This document shows, one piece after another, positions 22,938 through 31,710 of a DNA stretch of 64,000 bases. The translations under genes and the position numbers were made by a program. Numbering within the stretch: the stretch's first letter is position 1; each line of letters starts with the position of its first letter. The notes beneath the pieces are model-generated. The model saw nothing but the letters and a program-made list of their open reading frames with translations. It had not been told where the DNA came from and searched no databases. Origin of the DNA: an uncultured Bacillota bacterium (GTDB lineage: Bacteria; Bacillota_I; Bacilli_A; RFN20; CAG-288); contig CASESG010000002.1 in NCBI GenBank assembly GCA_949290645.1, positions 124,001 to 188,000 on the forward strand, read 5' to 3'.

Positions 22938-24169
22938 TTTCCCTCCTCCCTCAGGAAGAAGGAAGAATGCGGATAGGAAGAAAGCTCCTTGAGAAACTCC
23001 CGGAAGGACTTGAAGCTCATCCGGGAGAGCATCGTCAGCAGGGAAGTGTAGGGGAGGTTGTTGGCATAGGCGGAGGCAAAGAGCTTGATCAGTTGACGCG
23101 GATTTCTCATCTTCTCCACCGCAAGGGCGACTTTCTCTTCGATTGACGTGGAAAAGAACTTCCGGTCAATCTTCTTCTCAAGGCCGTGGAAGTAGCTGAC
23201 GAGGAAGTCCTGAAGGGCGACGGGCGTCTTTGTCCGCAAGGTCAGAAGAAGGCAGCTGTCCTCTCCCCCTTCCTCGAAGCGATAGGAGAGAAGGTCGCTG
23301 TCGACATGGAGAAGTCCCTTCTGGAAGATCTCGTTCTTCGCAAAGAGCATCTCCCCCAAGACCTCATAGGCCATGAACATCAGCTGGCCGAACTTCTCGA
23401 AGATCTTCTCCCGCGGGGCGAACTTCACGCCATAGACGAAGAGGTCCCCGTCCTTGGCCGTCAAGGACCGGTACTCGCTTCGGACAGTGGCATAATCCTC
23501 GTCGAAGAGGAACTCCTTGTTCCCGGTGGGATTCTCCTTGGGAAGGCGAAGCTTCTTGATCTCTTCCATGCAAGCGTTGGGAGTCGTGTCGGAGCAGATG
23601 ATCAAGGTGATCCGGGAAGGGACGTAGTAGCGCTGAAGGAACTTGCGCAAGGCGGTGACATGGATGGGGACGCTCTCTTCGCGGCTGGGAACGACACCCA
23701 TGCGGATCGGAGAGGAGAAGTAGAGATCCTTGAGGCATTCCTTCTGGGCGAAGCGAATCTTCTCCCCTTGGTCGAAATACTGTCCCTTGATCTCTTCCAG
23801 CTTGCTCTCCTGGAAGTTCATGTCCGAAAGCCTCTTCATCAAGAGGGAGAGAGGGACGAAGATGTTCTTGGAAGAGGTGACCTGGAAATAGGTATAGGAG
23901 AGGTCGCTTCTCTCCTCCCCGAGAGCCTCGTGTGCGAGAAGCTCTTCCTGGAAAGAGGAATCCATGACCGTCTTTCCGACATAATAGGCCGTCCCGAAGG
24001 GAATCTTGCTCTCCTCGATCTTCTCGTCGTGGAGATAGCCTCCCTGGGAGAGATAGACCATCGCACTTTCCATTCCGCCCTTCTTCGGAAGGAAGAGGAC
24101 CTTCAGCCCGTTGGGGAGCTTCTGCTCATAGAAGGGGACACCGAAATGCCCGTAATCGCTCTTGATCAT
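22934..24169 (-). CDS. M16-like (YmfH-type) protein without zinc-binding motif
   Basis: M16 (pitrilysin) superfamily fold, 411 residues. N-terminal signature YEQKLPNGLKVLFLPKKG and MVYLSQGGY are typical. At the place of the inverted zinc motif HxxEH it reads YYVGK (residues 62-66, after GTA), so both His and the Glu are lost. The R/Y region near the C terminus (LLSYRFEEGGED) is retained. In Bacillus a ymfF-ymfH pair of M16 proteins lies near spoIIIE, which matches this position after ftsK. It probably acts as a non-catalytic subunit with the preceding gene. Confidence 0.78.
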   Translation of the reverse strand: MIKSDYGHFGVPFYEQKLPNGLKVLFLPKKGGMESAMVYLSQGGYLHDEKIEESKIPFGTAYYVGKTVMDSSFQEELLAHEALGEERSDLSYTYFQVTSSKNIFVPLSLLMKRLSDMNFQESKLEEIKGQYFDQGEKIRFAQKECLKDLYFSSPIRMGVVPSREESVPIHVTALRKFLQRYYVPSRITLIICSDTTPNACMEEIKKLRLPKENPTGNKEFLFDEDYATVRSEYRSLTAKDGDLFVYGVKFAPREKIFEKFGQLMFMAYEVLGEMLFAKNEIFQKGLLHVDSDLLSYRFEEGGEDSCLLLTLRTKTPVALQDFLVSYFHGLEKKIDRKFFSTSIEEKVALAVEKMRNPRQLIKLFASAYANNLPYTSLLTMLSRMSFKSFREFLKELSSYPHSSFFLREEGK

Positions 24170-24172
24170 GAA

Positions 24173-25249
24173 TCACCTCTTTCTGGCCATGGCCATCTGG
24201 GAAAGGACGACGGAATCGAAGAAGGATGCATCCTCCTTCGGCTTGGACAAGGAGAGAGGGGAGTCGACCATGAGAGACCACAAAGAGAGTTCGACAAGGC
24301 GTTTCAAGAACAGAGAGAAGTCGGTCTCGACCAACAGTCGATCCTTTTCGAACTGATGGAGGTCTTCCTTCCTCAGGTCGAAGAAGAACGGAAGTTTCTC
24401 GCCATGGAAAGGAAGTTGGTTCTGAAGCAGGGAGAGATTGTTCTCCGCAAAGGTCAAGAACAGAAGAGTCCTGTCCGAAGAAATGGGATGGATGTGATAG
24501 CGAATCGGGGGAAGCATCATCCTCCGGAACTGGAGGGAGATCTCCCGCCGGAACAGGGCATAGAAGAGTTCGAAATCATCGACATCCGAAACGCTTGCAA
24601 GAGGCCTGTGTCGAAGGTCCAGGACAAGGGTCTCGTCTTGGACATCCGCAGGCAAGGAAAGATCCTTGAGCGTGACATCCTCTTTTCTCTTGGCAAGGGG
24701 GAAGGAAAAGGTGGAAGGATTCTTCGCGGAAACGAAGAAGAGGGGGGAAGAGGAGAGATCCTTCCGGAACAGCTCGAAGCTGCTCTTGAGATCGTCGAGC
24801 GTGAAGGAGAGGACCCTCTCCCTTTCCGGGCAAAGCGGAGCGAAGTCCGCCTCGAGGGAGGAAAGGCAGAGGAAATAGGAGTCCTTTCGCATTGAAAGGG
24901 CTTCTCTCTTGGCTCGGGCAAGAAGCTCTTCCTCGAAAGCGATCGGCTCCGAGAGGAAAAGCAGGAATTCCCTCTCCAGCCGACGATAGGGATTGGAAAA
25001 AAAGAAGGAGAAGGAAGGGTCTTCCGCCTGGGCGAAAGTCCAAAGGAGAGAGGGTCTCGAGGAGAAATAGATGCCCTTGACCGAGAAGCGAAGCCCGGCA
25101 AGAGACATCCGCAAAACCCGGCGCTGGAAAAGCTCCTTCAGGACAAAAGACAAAAGGGAGACGGATTCCGGAGAGAGTCTTTCCTCCGGAACCAGAGGAA
25201 GGACCTGGATGCGGCGGGATCGCCTGTTGTCATGCACTTTTGTTTTCAT
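24173..25249 (-). CDS. M16-like (YmfF-type) partner protein, divergent
   Basis: Highly diverged 358-residue protein rich in Ser, Phe and Arg. It lacks an HxxEH motif and is assigned to the M16 fold mainly through context and segments such as EFLLFLSEPIAFEEELLARAKREAL and DDFELFYALFRREISLQFRR. It lies between ftsK and the YmfH-like gene, as YmfF does in relatives. The GTG/ATG region overlaps the ftsK stop by 4 bases. Likely forms a heterodimer with the following gene. Family call is moderate because the sequence alone is weak. Confidence 0.6.
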   Translation of the reverse strand: MKTKVHDNRRSRRIQVLPLVPEERLSPESVSLLSFVLKELFQRRVLRMSLAGLRFSVKGIYFSSRPSLLWTFAQAEDPSFSFFFSNPYRRLEREFLLFLSEPIAFEEELLARAKREALSMRKDSYFLCLSSLEADFAPLCPERERVLSFTLDDLKSSFELFRKDLSSSPLFFVSAKNPSTFSFPLAKRKEDVTLKDLSLPADVQDETLVLDLRHRPLASVSDVDDFELFYALFRREISLQFRRMMLPPIRYHIHPISSDRTLLFLTFAENNLSLLQNQLPFHGEKLPFFFDLRKEDLHQFEKDRLLVETDFSLFLKRLVELSLWSLMVDSPLSLSKPKEDASFFDSVVLSQMAMARKR

Positions 25250-28200
25250 CGTTCCTCCATGTCGCGTCTCTTGGCGACGACATACTTGCCGCCGTAGTCG
25301 AGACGGATGATTCCTTCCTGGCGAAGCCTGGCCAGGAATTGGTCGGCCTTAGCATACGTGAGAGAGAAGTTCCGGATCAAGCTCGCTTTGCCGACGATCC
25401 CGGTCGTCATGACGAAGTCCTTGACGTCCTCATAGAGATCGTTCTCCGCCTCGCTCTTGGAGACATGCTCCTCGTTTTCGACCTCCAGCTCCAGGAAGTC
25501 CGGAGAGTAGTTGGGTTCTCCGGCATGGCTCTTGATGTAGGAGAGGATGTTCTCGATGTCCGTGGAGGAGATGAACGGGGATTGGGCACGGATCAGGGAT
25601 TTACTTCCCGGGCACTTGAAGAGCAGGTCGCCCTTTCCCAGCAACGTCTCCGCCCCGCCCTCGTCGAGGATGACACGGCTGTCGACCGCCGTGGAGCAGG
25701 AGAGACCGATGCGGCAGGCGATGTTGCTCTTGATGACCATCGGGATGACATCCTTGCTCGGGCGCTGGGTGGCGATGATGAGGTGGATTCCGCACGCCCT
25801 GGCCTTCTGAGAGATACGCTGAACCGAGTCGGCGACTTCCGCTCCGCCCGTCTGCATCAGATCGGCGAACTCATCGATCACGCAGACGATGGTCGGCATG
25901 GCCTCCATCTCGTTCTCGTGTCCTTTGCGTTTTGCGCGGTACTCCTGGACCTTGACGCAGTTGTAGCGGGAGAGCACCTCATAGCGACGGTCCATCTCTT
26001 CGCAGAGCTTGCTGAGGGCGACGATGGCCTGCTGGGCCTCGGAGATGACCGGGCAGAAGAGATGGCTTTCGAGCGCGTACTTGGCGAATTCGACCTTCTT
26101 CGGATCAATCAGCATGAGCTTGAGCTGACTGGGATAGTTGCGCATCAAGAGGGTCATGATCAGGGAGTGGACAAGGACCGACTTTCCCGAACCGGTCGTT
26201 CCGGCGACCAGAAGGTGAGGCATGTCGTCGAGAGGGAAGGTGATGATCTTCCCAGAGATGTCCTTGCCGATCGGAAGGAGCAGGTTCTGCTCCGGATGGC
26301 TTTCCACTTCCTGGAAGGCTTCCTTGAAGGGGACGGCCATCGGCTTGGCGTTTCCGATTTCGATTCCGGATGTCGTCCTTCCTTCCACGACCGTCTCGAT
26401 GCGGACCGACTTGTCGCCGTTGAGGGCGATCTGCAGCTCGCTGAGGACGGAATTGATCTTGTCGCTCTTGACGCCCGGTTCCATCTGGATGTTGAAGCGG
26501 GTGACGGAAGCGCCGATGGTGAAGGAGATGGCCTTGCCCTGGATGTGGAACTCGTCGAAGACGCGGTTGATGATCTTGGCTTTCTCCTGGGCGGCCTGGT
26601 TGTTGATGATCAGCTTGTCGGAATCGTCCCTCTCCTCGAGCAGGGAATCGTCCGGAAGCGGATAGTCGTATTTCTTCTCGACGGGGGAGACATAGCGATA
26701 GACTTCCGCTTTCTTTCGGTCTTCCTCTTCCTTCATCCTTCTTTCCTCTTCCTCGCGCCGACGTCTCTTCTCCTCGAAGTATTGCTGTTCCTTCAGCTGT
26801 TCCTCAACCTTGGCGTTGTTCTCGCTTGTCTCTTCCTTCTTTTCCTCAACGACGCTCTCGACCGCAAACTCGTGCGGTGTGCTGTCGAACTTCTTCTTGT
26901 CCTGAACCTTCTGGGCCTGTCTCTCCAAAGGATTGAGCAGCTCATCAACCGGACGGGTTCCTTCCTCGGCCAGTTCGAAGGTCGCTCCGCTTTCCTTATA
27001 GGAGGCGGAGAAATCCCTCGCCCTCTGGGAGGCTTTCCTCTCCAACTCGGAATCCAGGACGATCTTGTCCGCCTTCTTCTCCGGAGCGATCGTCTTTTCT
27101 TTCTCGACCACTGGCTTTGGCCTTGAAGGAGAAGGCTCTTTCGAAACCGGAAGAGGTTTTCTCTCCACGGCGGGGCGATTCTCCTTCACCGGAGGGACGG
27201 GAGCCATGGGTTCTTCCAGCTCCGGCGGGGCACTTTCCACGACCGGGGCGGTCTTGAGAGGCAAAGAGGAGACGACCGGTTCTTCCGACACGGTCTTGAG
27301 AGGCTTTGAAAGAGCCGGTTCTTCTCTTCTCTCCTCTTCCTTATCCGGAAAAGCACGGGAAGGGTCATGAAAGGAACTCTCCTGGGATTTCGGGAAGAAC
27401 CTCTTGAGATAGGTCTCATCCTCCTCATCCACGTCGTTTTCCACGACCGCTGGAGCAACAGAAGGCATCCGAGCCGGTCTTTCGGGCTCGATAGCTTTTT
27501 TCTCGATCTCTTTCTTCTCTTCCGTACGAGCGAAGGTCTCTTTCGAAGGAGCAAGGGATTCTTCCTTCTCCTCCTCCCAGTCCTCTACCCTTGAGAAGCG
27601 GCGGAAGAAAGGCTTCGTCAATTCGGGATCGATCTCCTTCAATGTCTTCTCGGCCTTCTTCTCGATCGGCATGGGAATCGCCTTCTCCCCCCTGTTCTGA
27701 TAGGGAGAAGTATAGGTGACCCGATTCTTTCCCTTCGCCAAAAGAGAAAGGACAAAAGACTTGATCAGGCGATAGGAAAGCAGGAAGAAGAACAGGACAA
27801 GCAAGAAGGAGAGAAGGATCGTCGTCCCGTCCAAGCCGAGGAAGGAGGAGAGAAGGAAGAAGAATCCATTTCCGAGATAGCCACCGCCAAGAGAAGTCAT
27901 CGCCGAGTAGTTCTCGACCCGGACAAGAGAAGAGGAGAAGCGGGACATGCTCTCAAGATAAACTTGCGAGAAACCGGAAAGGGGAAGAGAGGAAAGGCTT
28001 CCGACATAGGAATGTCCGCAGAGATTCAAGGCCATCCAGACAAAGCCGAAGAAGCCGATTCTCGTGCTCCACTTGCCCGGCAAGGAAAATCTTCCAGAGA
28101 CGATCCAGAAAAGGCCGAGGAAAGAGAGCAGGAGCAGGACGGCCGGAAAGAAAGCCCCGAAAAGGAAAGCCATGGAATAGGTCAGAAAAGCGCCGACATA

Positions 28201-28320
28201 GGTCTCGCCCGAAAAGGCGAGGATGGCAAAGCCGATCAGGGAGAGGCCGGCCAAGACGGGATAAAGGCGCCTTTTGCCCTTCTTCGCTGGACTCTCAGAC
28301 GTGAAATGTTCGTTGTCCAT
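25246..28320 (-). CDS. ftsK: DNA translocase FtsK/SpoIIIE
   Basis: Septum-associated ATPase that pumps chromosomal DNA during division. 1024 residues. Four or five N-terminal membrane segments (about 20-200), a long charged Pro/Glu-rich linker (about 215-500) containing a KK/EE coiled-coil-like stretch, then the motor: alpha domain, Walker A GTTGSGKS near 705, Walker B VCVIDEFADLM, and ATQRPSKDVIPMVIKSNIACRIG. The C-terminal winged-helix gamma domain ends with GIIRLDYGGKYVV. No Shine-Dalgarno is seen before the ATG, and a -10-like palindrome lies just upstream. First gene of the operon running to plsC. Confidence 0.95.
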   Translation of the reverse strand: MDNEHFTSESPAKKGKRRLYPVLAGLSLIGFAILAFSGETYVGAFLTYSMAFLFGAFFPAVLLLLSFLGLFWIVSGRFSLPGKWSTRIGFFGFVWMALNLCGHSYVGSLSSLPLSGFSQVYLESMSRFSSSLVRVENYSAMTSLGGGYLGNGFFFLLSSFLGLDGTTILLSFLLVLFFFLLSYRLIKSFVLSLLAKGKNRVTYTSPYQNRGEKAIPMPIEKKAEKTLKEIDPELTKPFFRRFSRVEDWEEEKEESLAPSKETFARTEEKKEIEKKAIEPERPARMPSVAPAVVENDVDEEDETYLKRFFPKSQESSFHDPSRAFPDKEEERREEPALSKPLKTVSEEPVVSSLPLKTAPVVESAPPELEEPMAPVPPVKENRPAVERKPLPVSKEPSPSRPKPVVEKEKTIAPEKKADKIVLDSELERKASQRARDFSASYKESGATFELAEEGTRPVDELLNPLERQAQKVQDKKKFDSTPHEFAVESVVEEKKEETSENNAKVEEQLKEQQYFEEKRRRREEEERRMKEEEDRKKAEVYRYVSPVEKKYDYPLPDDSLLEERDDSDKLIINNQAAQEKAKIINRVFDEFHIQGKAISFTIGASVTRFNIQMEPGVKSDKINSVLSELQIALNGDKSVRIETVVEGRTTSGIEIGNAKPMAVPFKEAFQEVESHPEQNLLLPIGKDISGKIITFPLDDMPHLLVAGTTGSGKSVLVHSLIMTLLMRNYPSQLKLMLIDPKKVEFAKYALESHLFCPVISEAQQAIVALSKLCEEMDRRYEVLSRYNCVKVQEYRAKRKGHENEMEAMPTIVCVIDEFADLMQTGGAEVADSVQRISQKARACGIHLIIATQRPSKDVIPMVIKSNIACRIGLSCSTAVDSRVILDEGGAETLLGKGDLLFKCPGSKSLIRAQSPFISSTDIENILSYIKSHAGEPNYSPDFLELEVENEEHVSKSEAENDLYEDVKDFVMTTGIVGKASLIRNFSLTYAKADQFLARLRQEGIIRLDYGGKYVVAKRRDMEER

Positions 28321-28329
28321 AACAAATAA

Positions 28330-28348
28330 AGTATATCACAGATATACT
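28330..28348. promoter_or_regulatory. Perfect palindrome over the presumed ftsK -10 element
   Basis: AGTATATC-ACA-GATATACT, 8-bp arms with a 3-base centre. Read on the minus strand it supplies TATACT ending 9 bases before the ftsK ATG, which would give an almost leaderless mRNA. Read on the plus strand it supplies the same hexamer facing the other way. The -35 region is weak on both strands. Confidence 0.5.
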
Positions 28349-28533
28349 TTTCCACGAACGAAAAGATGAAGAGAGGGAAAAGAAAGAAAAGAAGCCTTCC
28401 TCGCCTGGAGAAAGACACTCCACTTCGGCAAGTCATCAAAGCGGAAAGGAAAAAGAAAAAAAGTTGAGCGTCTTGCAACACGGAAAGAGAAGATCGTCCT
28501 ATAATTTCTGTCGATCGATAAAGGAGGCAGGAC

Positions 28534-28821
28534 ATGATCGTCAACGCACAAGAAGGAGTCACCGAAGAAGAGAAGAAGAAGGCTCTCGAGGAGATTGAGA
28601 GGAAAAACCCTGGAAAGAAGATCACCGAGGTCGACATCTCGATCGACGGGGACTATCTCAATTGCCACTATCACTTCCAGGAGCCGCACTTCGAGAGAAT
28701 CCGCCGCATCACCGGCTATCTCGTCGGCACCCTCGACCGCTTCAACAACGCCAAAAAGGCGGAAGTCAACGACCGGGTCAAGCACAACCGCTACTCCGAT
28801 CCTTCCGAGCTCGCCAAGTAA
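28534..28821 (+). CDS. Stand-alone NrdD-type glycyl-radical domain protein
   Basis: 95-residue protein matching only the extreme C terminus of class III (anaerobic) ribonucleotide reductase. The segment RRITGYLVGTLDRFNNAKKAEVNDRVKH aligns with the RVCGYLG...FNAGKQEEVKRRVKH region of NrdD, in two blocks; Gly61 corresponds to the radical glycine. There is no ATP-cone, no catalytic barrel and no CxxC...CxxC zinc site. The first 40 residues are charged and helical. Small proteins of this type are annotated in Firmicutes as anaerobic RNR (NRDD family). It might act as a repair part, like GrcA for pyruvate formate-lyase. -10 TATAAT at 28500-28505; GGAGG before the start; terminator after. Confidence 0.7.
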   Translation: MIVNAQEGVTEEEKKKALEEIERKNPGKKITEVDISIDGDYLNCHYHFQEPHFERIRRITGYLVGTLDRFNNAKKAEVNDRVKHNRYSDPSELAK

Positions 28822-28841
28822 GACAGGGTTTCTTCGAAAGC

Positions 28842-28877
28842 AAGCATTCCTTTGCAAAATCAAGGGAATGCTTTTTT
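28842..28877 (+). terminator. Terminator of the NrdD-like gene
   Basis: AAGCATTCC-t-TTG / CAA-g-GGAATGCTT stem-loop followed by TTTTTT, 21 bases after the stop. Confidence 0.85.
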
Positions 28878-28903
28878 GTTTTCCACAAATGAATTCTTCA
28901 ACA

Positions 28904-28934
28904 GAAAAGCGGACCTGGCAACGACAGGCCCGCT
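28904..28934 (-). terminator. Terminator of galK-galT
   Basis: Minus strand: AGCGG-g-CCTG, 7-base loop, CAGG-t-CCGCT (28934-28908), then a TTTTC tail. Located 39 bases after the galT stop. Confidence 0.75.
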
Positions 28935-28972
28935 CTTCCGCTTGAATCGAAAAAGGAAATCGGCTCTTTCCT

Positions 28973-30478
28973 TTATTCGTTGACCGATGCGACGAAGCGA
29001 CGGATTCCTTCCCGTCCTTCCTCATCCTGCTTGTAGACGCCAGCGCACTCGAGAACCTTCATGAAGGTGTGACCGATCTCCTTCTCGAGCATTCTCTGGA
29101 CAGCGGCGGAATCCATCTTCTCGGGATAGTTGTGGCGGAAGGATTCATACCACTGCTGATGCTTGCTGGTCATCTCGTCATCACCAAGTTCCTCGCCCTT
29201 GAGGATGTGCTCCTCCATTCTTCCCATCTCCGCCTTCAGGCGAGAGGGAAGGACGGCAAGGCCCATGACCTCGATCAGGCCGATGTTCTCCTTCTTGATG
29301 TTCCAGTACTCCTCGTGGGGATGATAGAGGCCCAGGGGATGTTCCTTGGTCGTGATGTTGTTTCGCAAGGCGAGGTCGATGACGAAGCTCTCTCCCTCCT
29401 TGTGGACGATCGGGGTGACGGTGTTGTGCGGTGTGTTCTCCGTCTCGGCGAAGATGGTGCACTTCTCGTCCGTGTATTTCCGCCAGCGGTCGATGATCTT
29501 GCAGGAGAGCTCAATCAATCTCTCCTTGTCCGGAGAGACGAGGCGGATGACCGACAAGGGCCAATAGAGATGGCTGGCCTTGACGTCCTCATAGCCCTTG
29601 AAGGCAAATTCCTGGACGGTCTTGGCCAGGAACATCGGGAAGGTGTAGTGGCCGCCTTGATAGTGATCGTGGGTCAGGATCGATCCGCCGACGATGGGAA
29701 GGTCCGCGTTGGAACCGAGCATGTAGTGGGGGAAGAGGGAGACGAAAGCGAAGAGGTGTCGGATCGCGGCCTCGTTGATGACCATCGGGATGTGATCGCG
29801 GTTGAAGACGATGCAGTGCTCGTTGTAGTAGGAATAGGGAGAATACTGGAGATAGAAATGGTCTCCGCAGAGTTCGAGGGGGATGATGCGGATCGTCTCG
29901 CGGGCCGGATGGTTGACCCTTCCGCGATAGCCTTCGTTCTCGCGGCAGAGCATGCACTTGGGATAGCTCGACTGCTTGAGGAGCTTGGCCGCGGCGATGG
30001 CCTTGGGATCCTTCTCCGGCTTGGAGAGGTTGATGGTGATGTCCAGCTCTCCATAGGGGGTCTCGCTCTTCCAGCGGAGATCCTTCTTGATGCGATAGGC
30101 GCGGACATAATCCGTGTCCTTGCTGAACTCATAATACCAGGCGGTCGCCTTCTCCGGGCTTTCCTTGGCCAAGGAGTAGAAGTGGTCGATGACCGACTGG
30201 GGACGAGGAGTGAAGCAGTTCATCACCTTCGTGTCGAAGAGGTCGCGATAGACGACTGAGTCGTTCTCCAAGAGGTGGTTCTCGGCGGCATAGTCCAGGA
30301 TCTCCTTCAAGGTCGGCTCCAGCTCGACATCGTGGAAGGTCTCTTCCGGCTCGACATATTCGTCCAGGTTGAGGACATCCAGTAGAAGGTTGATGGAGTA
30401 GCAGACTTCCTCCTCCGTGATCAGCTTCTTTTCGAGAGCGTAGGTGGCAAGCTTCTTGATGCTTTCGTTGATGTTCAT
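28973..30478 (-). CDS. galT: Galactose-1-phosphate uridylyltransferase, Firmicutes type (class 2)
   Basis: Second Leloir-pathway enzyme: exchanges UMP between UDP-glucose and galactose-1-phosphate. The true start is MNINESIKKLATYALE (30478), overlapping the galK stop as ATGA. The 501-residue length and sequence fit the longer class 2 form (pfam GalP_UDP_transf split family), with CMLCRENEGYRGRVNHPARE, MLGSNADLPIVGGSILTHDHYQGGHY (histidine-containing active-site block, split here) and HEEYWNIKKENIGLIEVMG. Second gene of the galK-galT operon; galE is encoded 15 kb away. Confidence 0.95.
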   Translation of the reverse strand: MNINESIKKLATYALEKKLITEEEVCYSINLLLDVLNLDEYVEPEETFHDVELEPTLKEILDYAAENHLLENDSVVYRDLFDTKVMNCFTPRPQSVIDHFYSLAKESPEKATAWYYEFSKDTDYVRAYRIKKDLRWKSETPYGELDITINLSKPEKDPKAIAAAKLLKQSSYPKCMLCRENEGYRGRVNHPARETIRIIPLELCGDHFYLQYSPYSYYNEHCIVFNRDHIPMVINEAAIRHLFAFVSLFPHYMLGSNADLPIVGGSILTHDHYQGGHYTFPMFLAKTVQEFAFKGYEDVKASHLYWPLSVIRLVSPDKERLIELSCKIIDRWRKYTDEKCTIFAETENTPHNTVTPIVHKEGESFVIDLALRNNITTKEHPLGLYHPHEEYWNIKKENIGLIEVMGLAVLPSRLKAEMGRMEEHILKGEELGDDEMTSKHQQWYESFRHNYPEKMDSAAVQRMLEKEIGHTFMKVLECAGVYKQDEEGREGIRRFVASVNE

Positions 30479-31644
30479 CAGAAGATTCTCCTTCCGCCTT
30501 CGCCGACTTCCAGCTCGTAGATGGAGCAATCCAGGCCCGTCTTGGCCTTGTAGGACTTGGCGACGTTGGCCCGGAAGGCGTCGATGCAATCGTCGCGGAC
30601 GATGGAGACCGTGTTTCCGCCCCATCCGCCGCCCGTCTCACGGGAGCCGAAGACTCCTTCCTGCTTGCGGGCTTCCTCGACCAAGGTGTCGATCTCGAAG
30701 CAAGTCGCGTCGTAATCGTAGCGGAGGGAATCGCCCGACTCGTTGATCAGGCGTCCGAAGGTGACAAGGTCGTTGGCCTTCAAGGCCTCGACCGCCGCCT
30801 TGGTCCGGTATTCCTCATAGACCGCATGCTTGGCCCGCTGGCGGCAGATCGGATCCTTGATGGCATCCTTATGTTCCTCAAACTGCTCCGGAGTGAGATC
30901 GCAGAGGGCCTTGATGTCGACGACATTCTGGAGGTCGGCCAAAGCCGTCTCGCACTCCTTGCGACGATCGTTGTAATGGCTGGAGACAAGGCTGTGGGGC
31001 TTGTTGGAGTTGCTGACGACGATCTTGCATCCCTTGAGGACAAGGGGAACATATTGATAATTCAAGGTCGCACAATCTAAGAAGATGGCGTGATCCTTCT
31101 TGCCCATGGCCGAAGCGAACTGATCCATGATTCCGCAGTTCATGCCGATGAAGTCGTTCTCGCACTTCTGTCCGAGCAAAGCGATGTCGATTGGAGTCAC
31201 GTCGAAGCCCTCGTAATCCTTGACCATCGTTCCGATGACGACTTCCATCGCCGCGGAAGAGGAAAGGCCAGAGCCCGGGATGTTTCCGTAGATGTAGATG
31301 TCGAAGCCCTTGCGGACGTGCATGCCCTTGAACTTGCCAAAGGCCCAGAGGACACCCTTGGGATAGTTCGTCCAGCTGTTCTCCTTCTTGACGAGATCAT
31401 CCAAGGAGCTCTCCAAAATGCCAAGGCGAGGATAGTTGGCCGAGAAGAAACGAAGCTTCCGATCCTCTCTCTGACGGACGATGGCATAGTTTCCCGTGTT
31501 GAGCGCACAGGGGAAGACATGTCCGCCGTTGTAATCGATGTGCTCGCCGATCAGATTGACTCGTCCCGGTGCGAAGTAGCCACGAATGTCGCCACCATCG
31601 CCATAGACTTTGACAAAGCCAGCTTTCAGTTCCTCGTAAGTCAT
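30478..31644 (-). CDS. galK: Galactokinase
   Basis: GHMP kinase making galactose-1-phosphate, entry step of the Leloir pathway. 388 residues with GRVNLIGEHIDYNGGHVFP (galactokinase signature), the phosphate loop PGSGLSSSAAMEV, substrate Asp region MNCGIMDQFASAMGKKDH, and GGGWGGNTVSIV near the C terminus. AGGAGG lies 6 bases upstream of the ATG. The promoter carries a LacI/CcpA-like palindrome over the predicted start site, so expression is probably controlled by galactose or by carbon catabolite signals. Confidence 0.96.
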   Translation of the reverse strand: MTYEELKAGFVKVYGDGGDIRGYFAPGRVNLIGEHIDYNGGHVFPCALNTGNYAIVRQREDRKLRFFSANYPRLGILESSLDDLVKKENSWTNYPKGVLWAFGKFKGMHVRKGFDIYIYGNIPGSGLSSSAAMEVVIGTMVKDYEGFDVTPIDIALLGQKCENDFIGMNCGIMDQFASAMGKKDHAIFLDCATLNYQYVPLVLKGCKIVVSNSNKPHSLVSSHYNDRRKECETALADLQNVVDIKALCDLTPEQFEEHKDAIKDPICRQRAKHAVYEEYRTKAAVEALKANDLVTFGRLINESGDSLRYDYDATCFEIDTLVEEARKQEGVFGSRETGGGWGGNTVSIVRDDCIDAFRANVAKSYKAKTGLDCSIYELEVGEGGRRIF

Positions 31645-31667
31645 CTTTTCCTCCTAGGTTACCATCA

Positions 31668-31682
31668 TGTATGCGCTTACGA
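31668..31682. promoter_or_regulatory. LacI/GalR- or cre-type operator at galK
   Basis: TGTATGCGCTTACGA differs at two positions from the LacI-family palindrome TGTAAGCGCTTACA. It also fits 12 of 14 positions of the CcpA cre consensus. It covers the predicted transcription start, the classic place for a repressor. Confidence 0.65.
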
Positions 31683-31710
31683 TTATAGCTTTCTCAACCC
31701 TCGAGTGCAA
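31682..31710 (-). promoter_or_regulatory. Sigma-A promoter of galK-galT
   Basis: Minus strand TTGCAC (31710-31705), 17-bp spacer, perfect TATAAT (31687-31682). Confidence 0.85.

Noticed and set aside
28366..28467. 33-codon, very basic plus-strand ORF between ftsK and the NrdD-like gene
   Set aside because: No SD, and its composition follows the purine-rich DNA. Kept out of the gene list for lack of evidence, although the palindrome at 28330-28348 could promote it.
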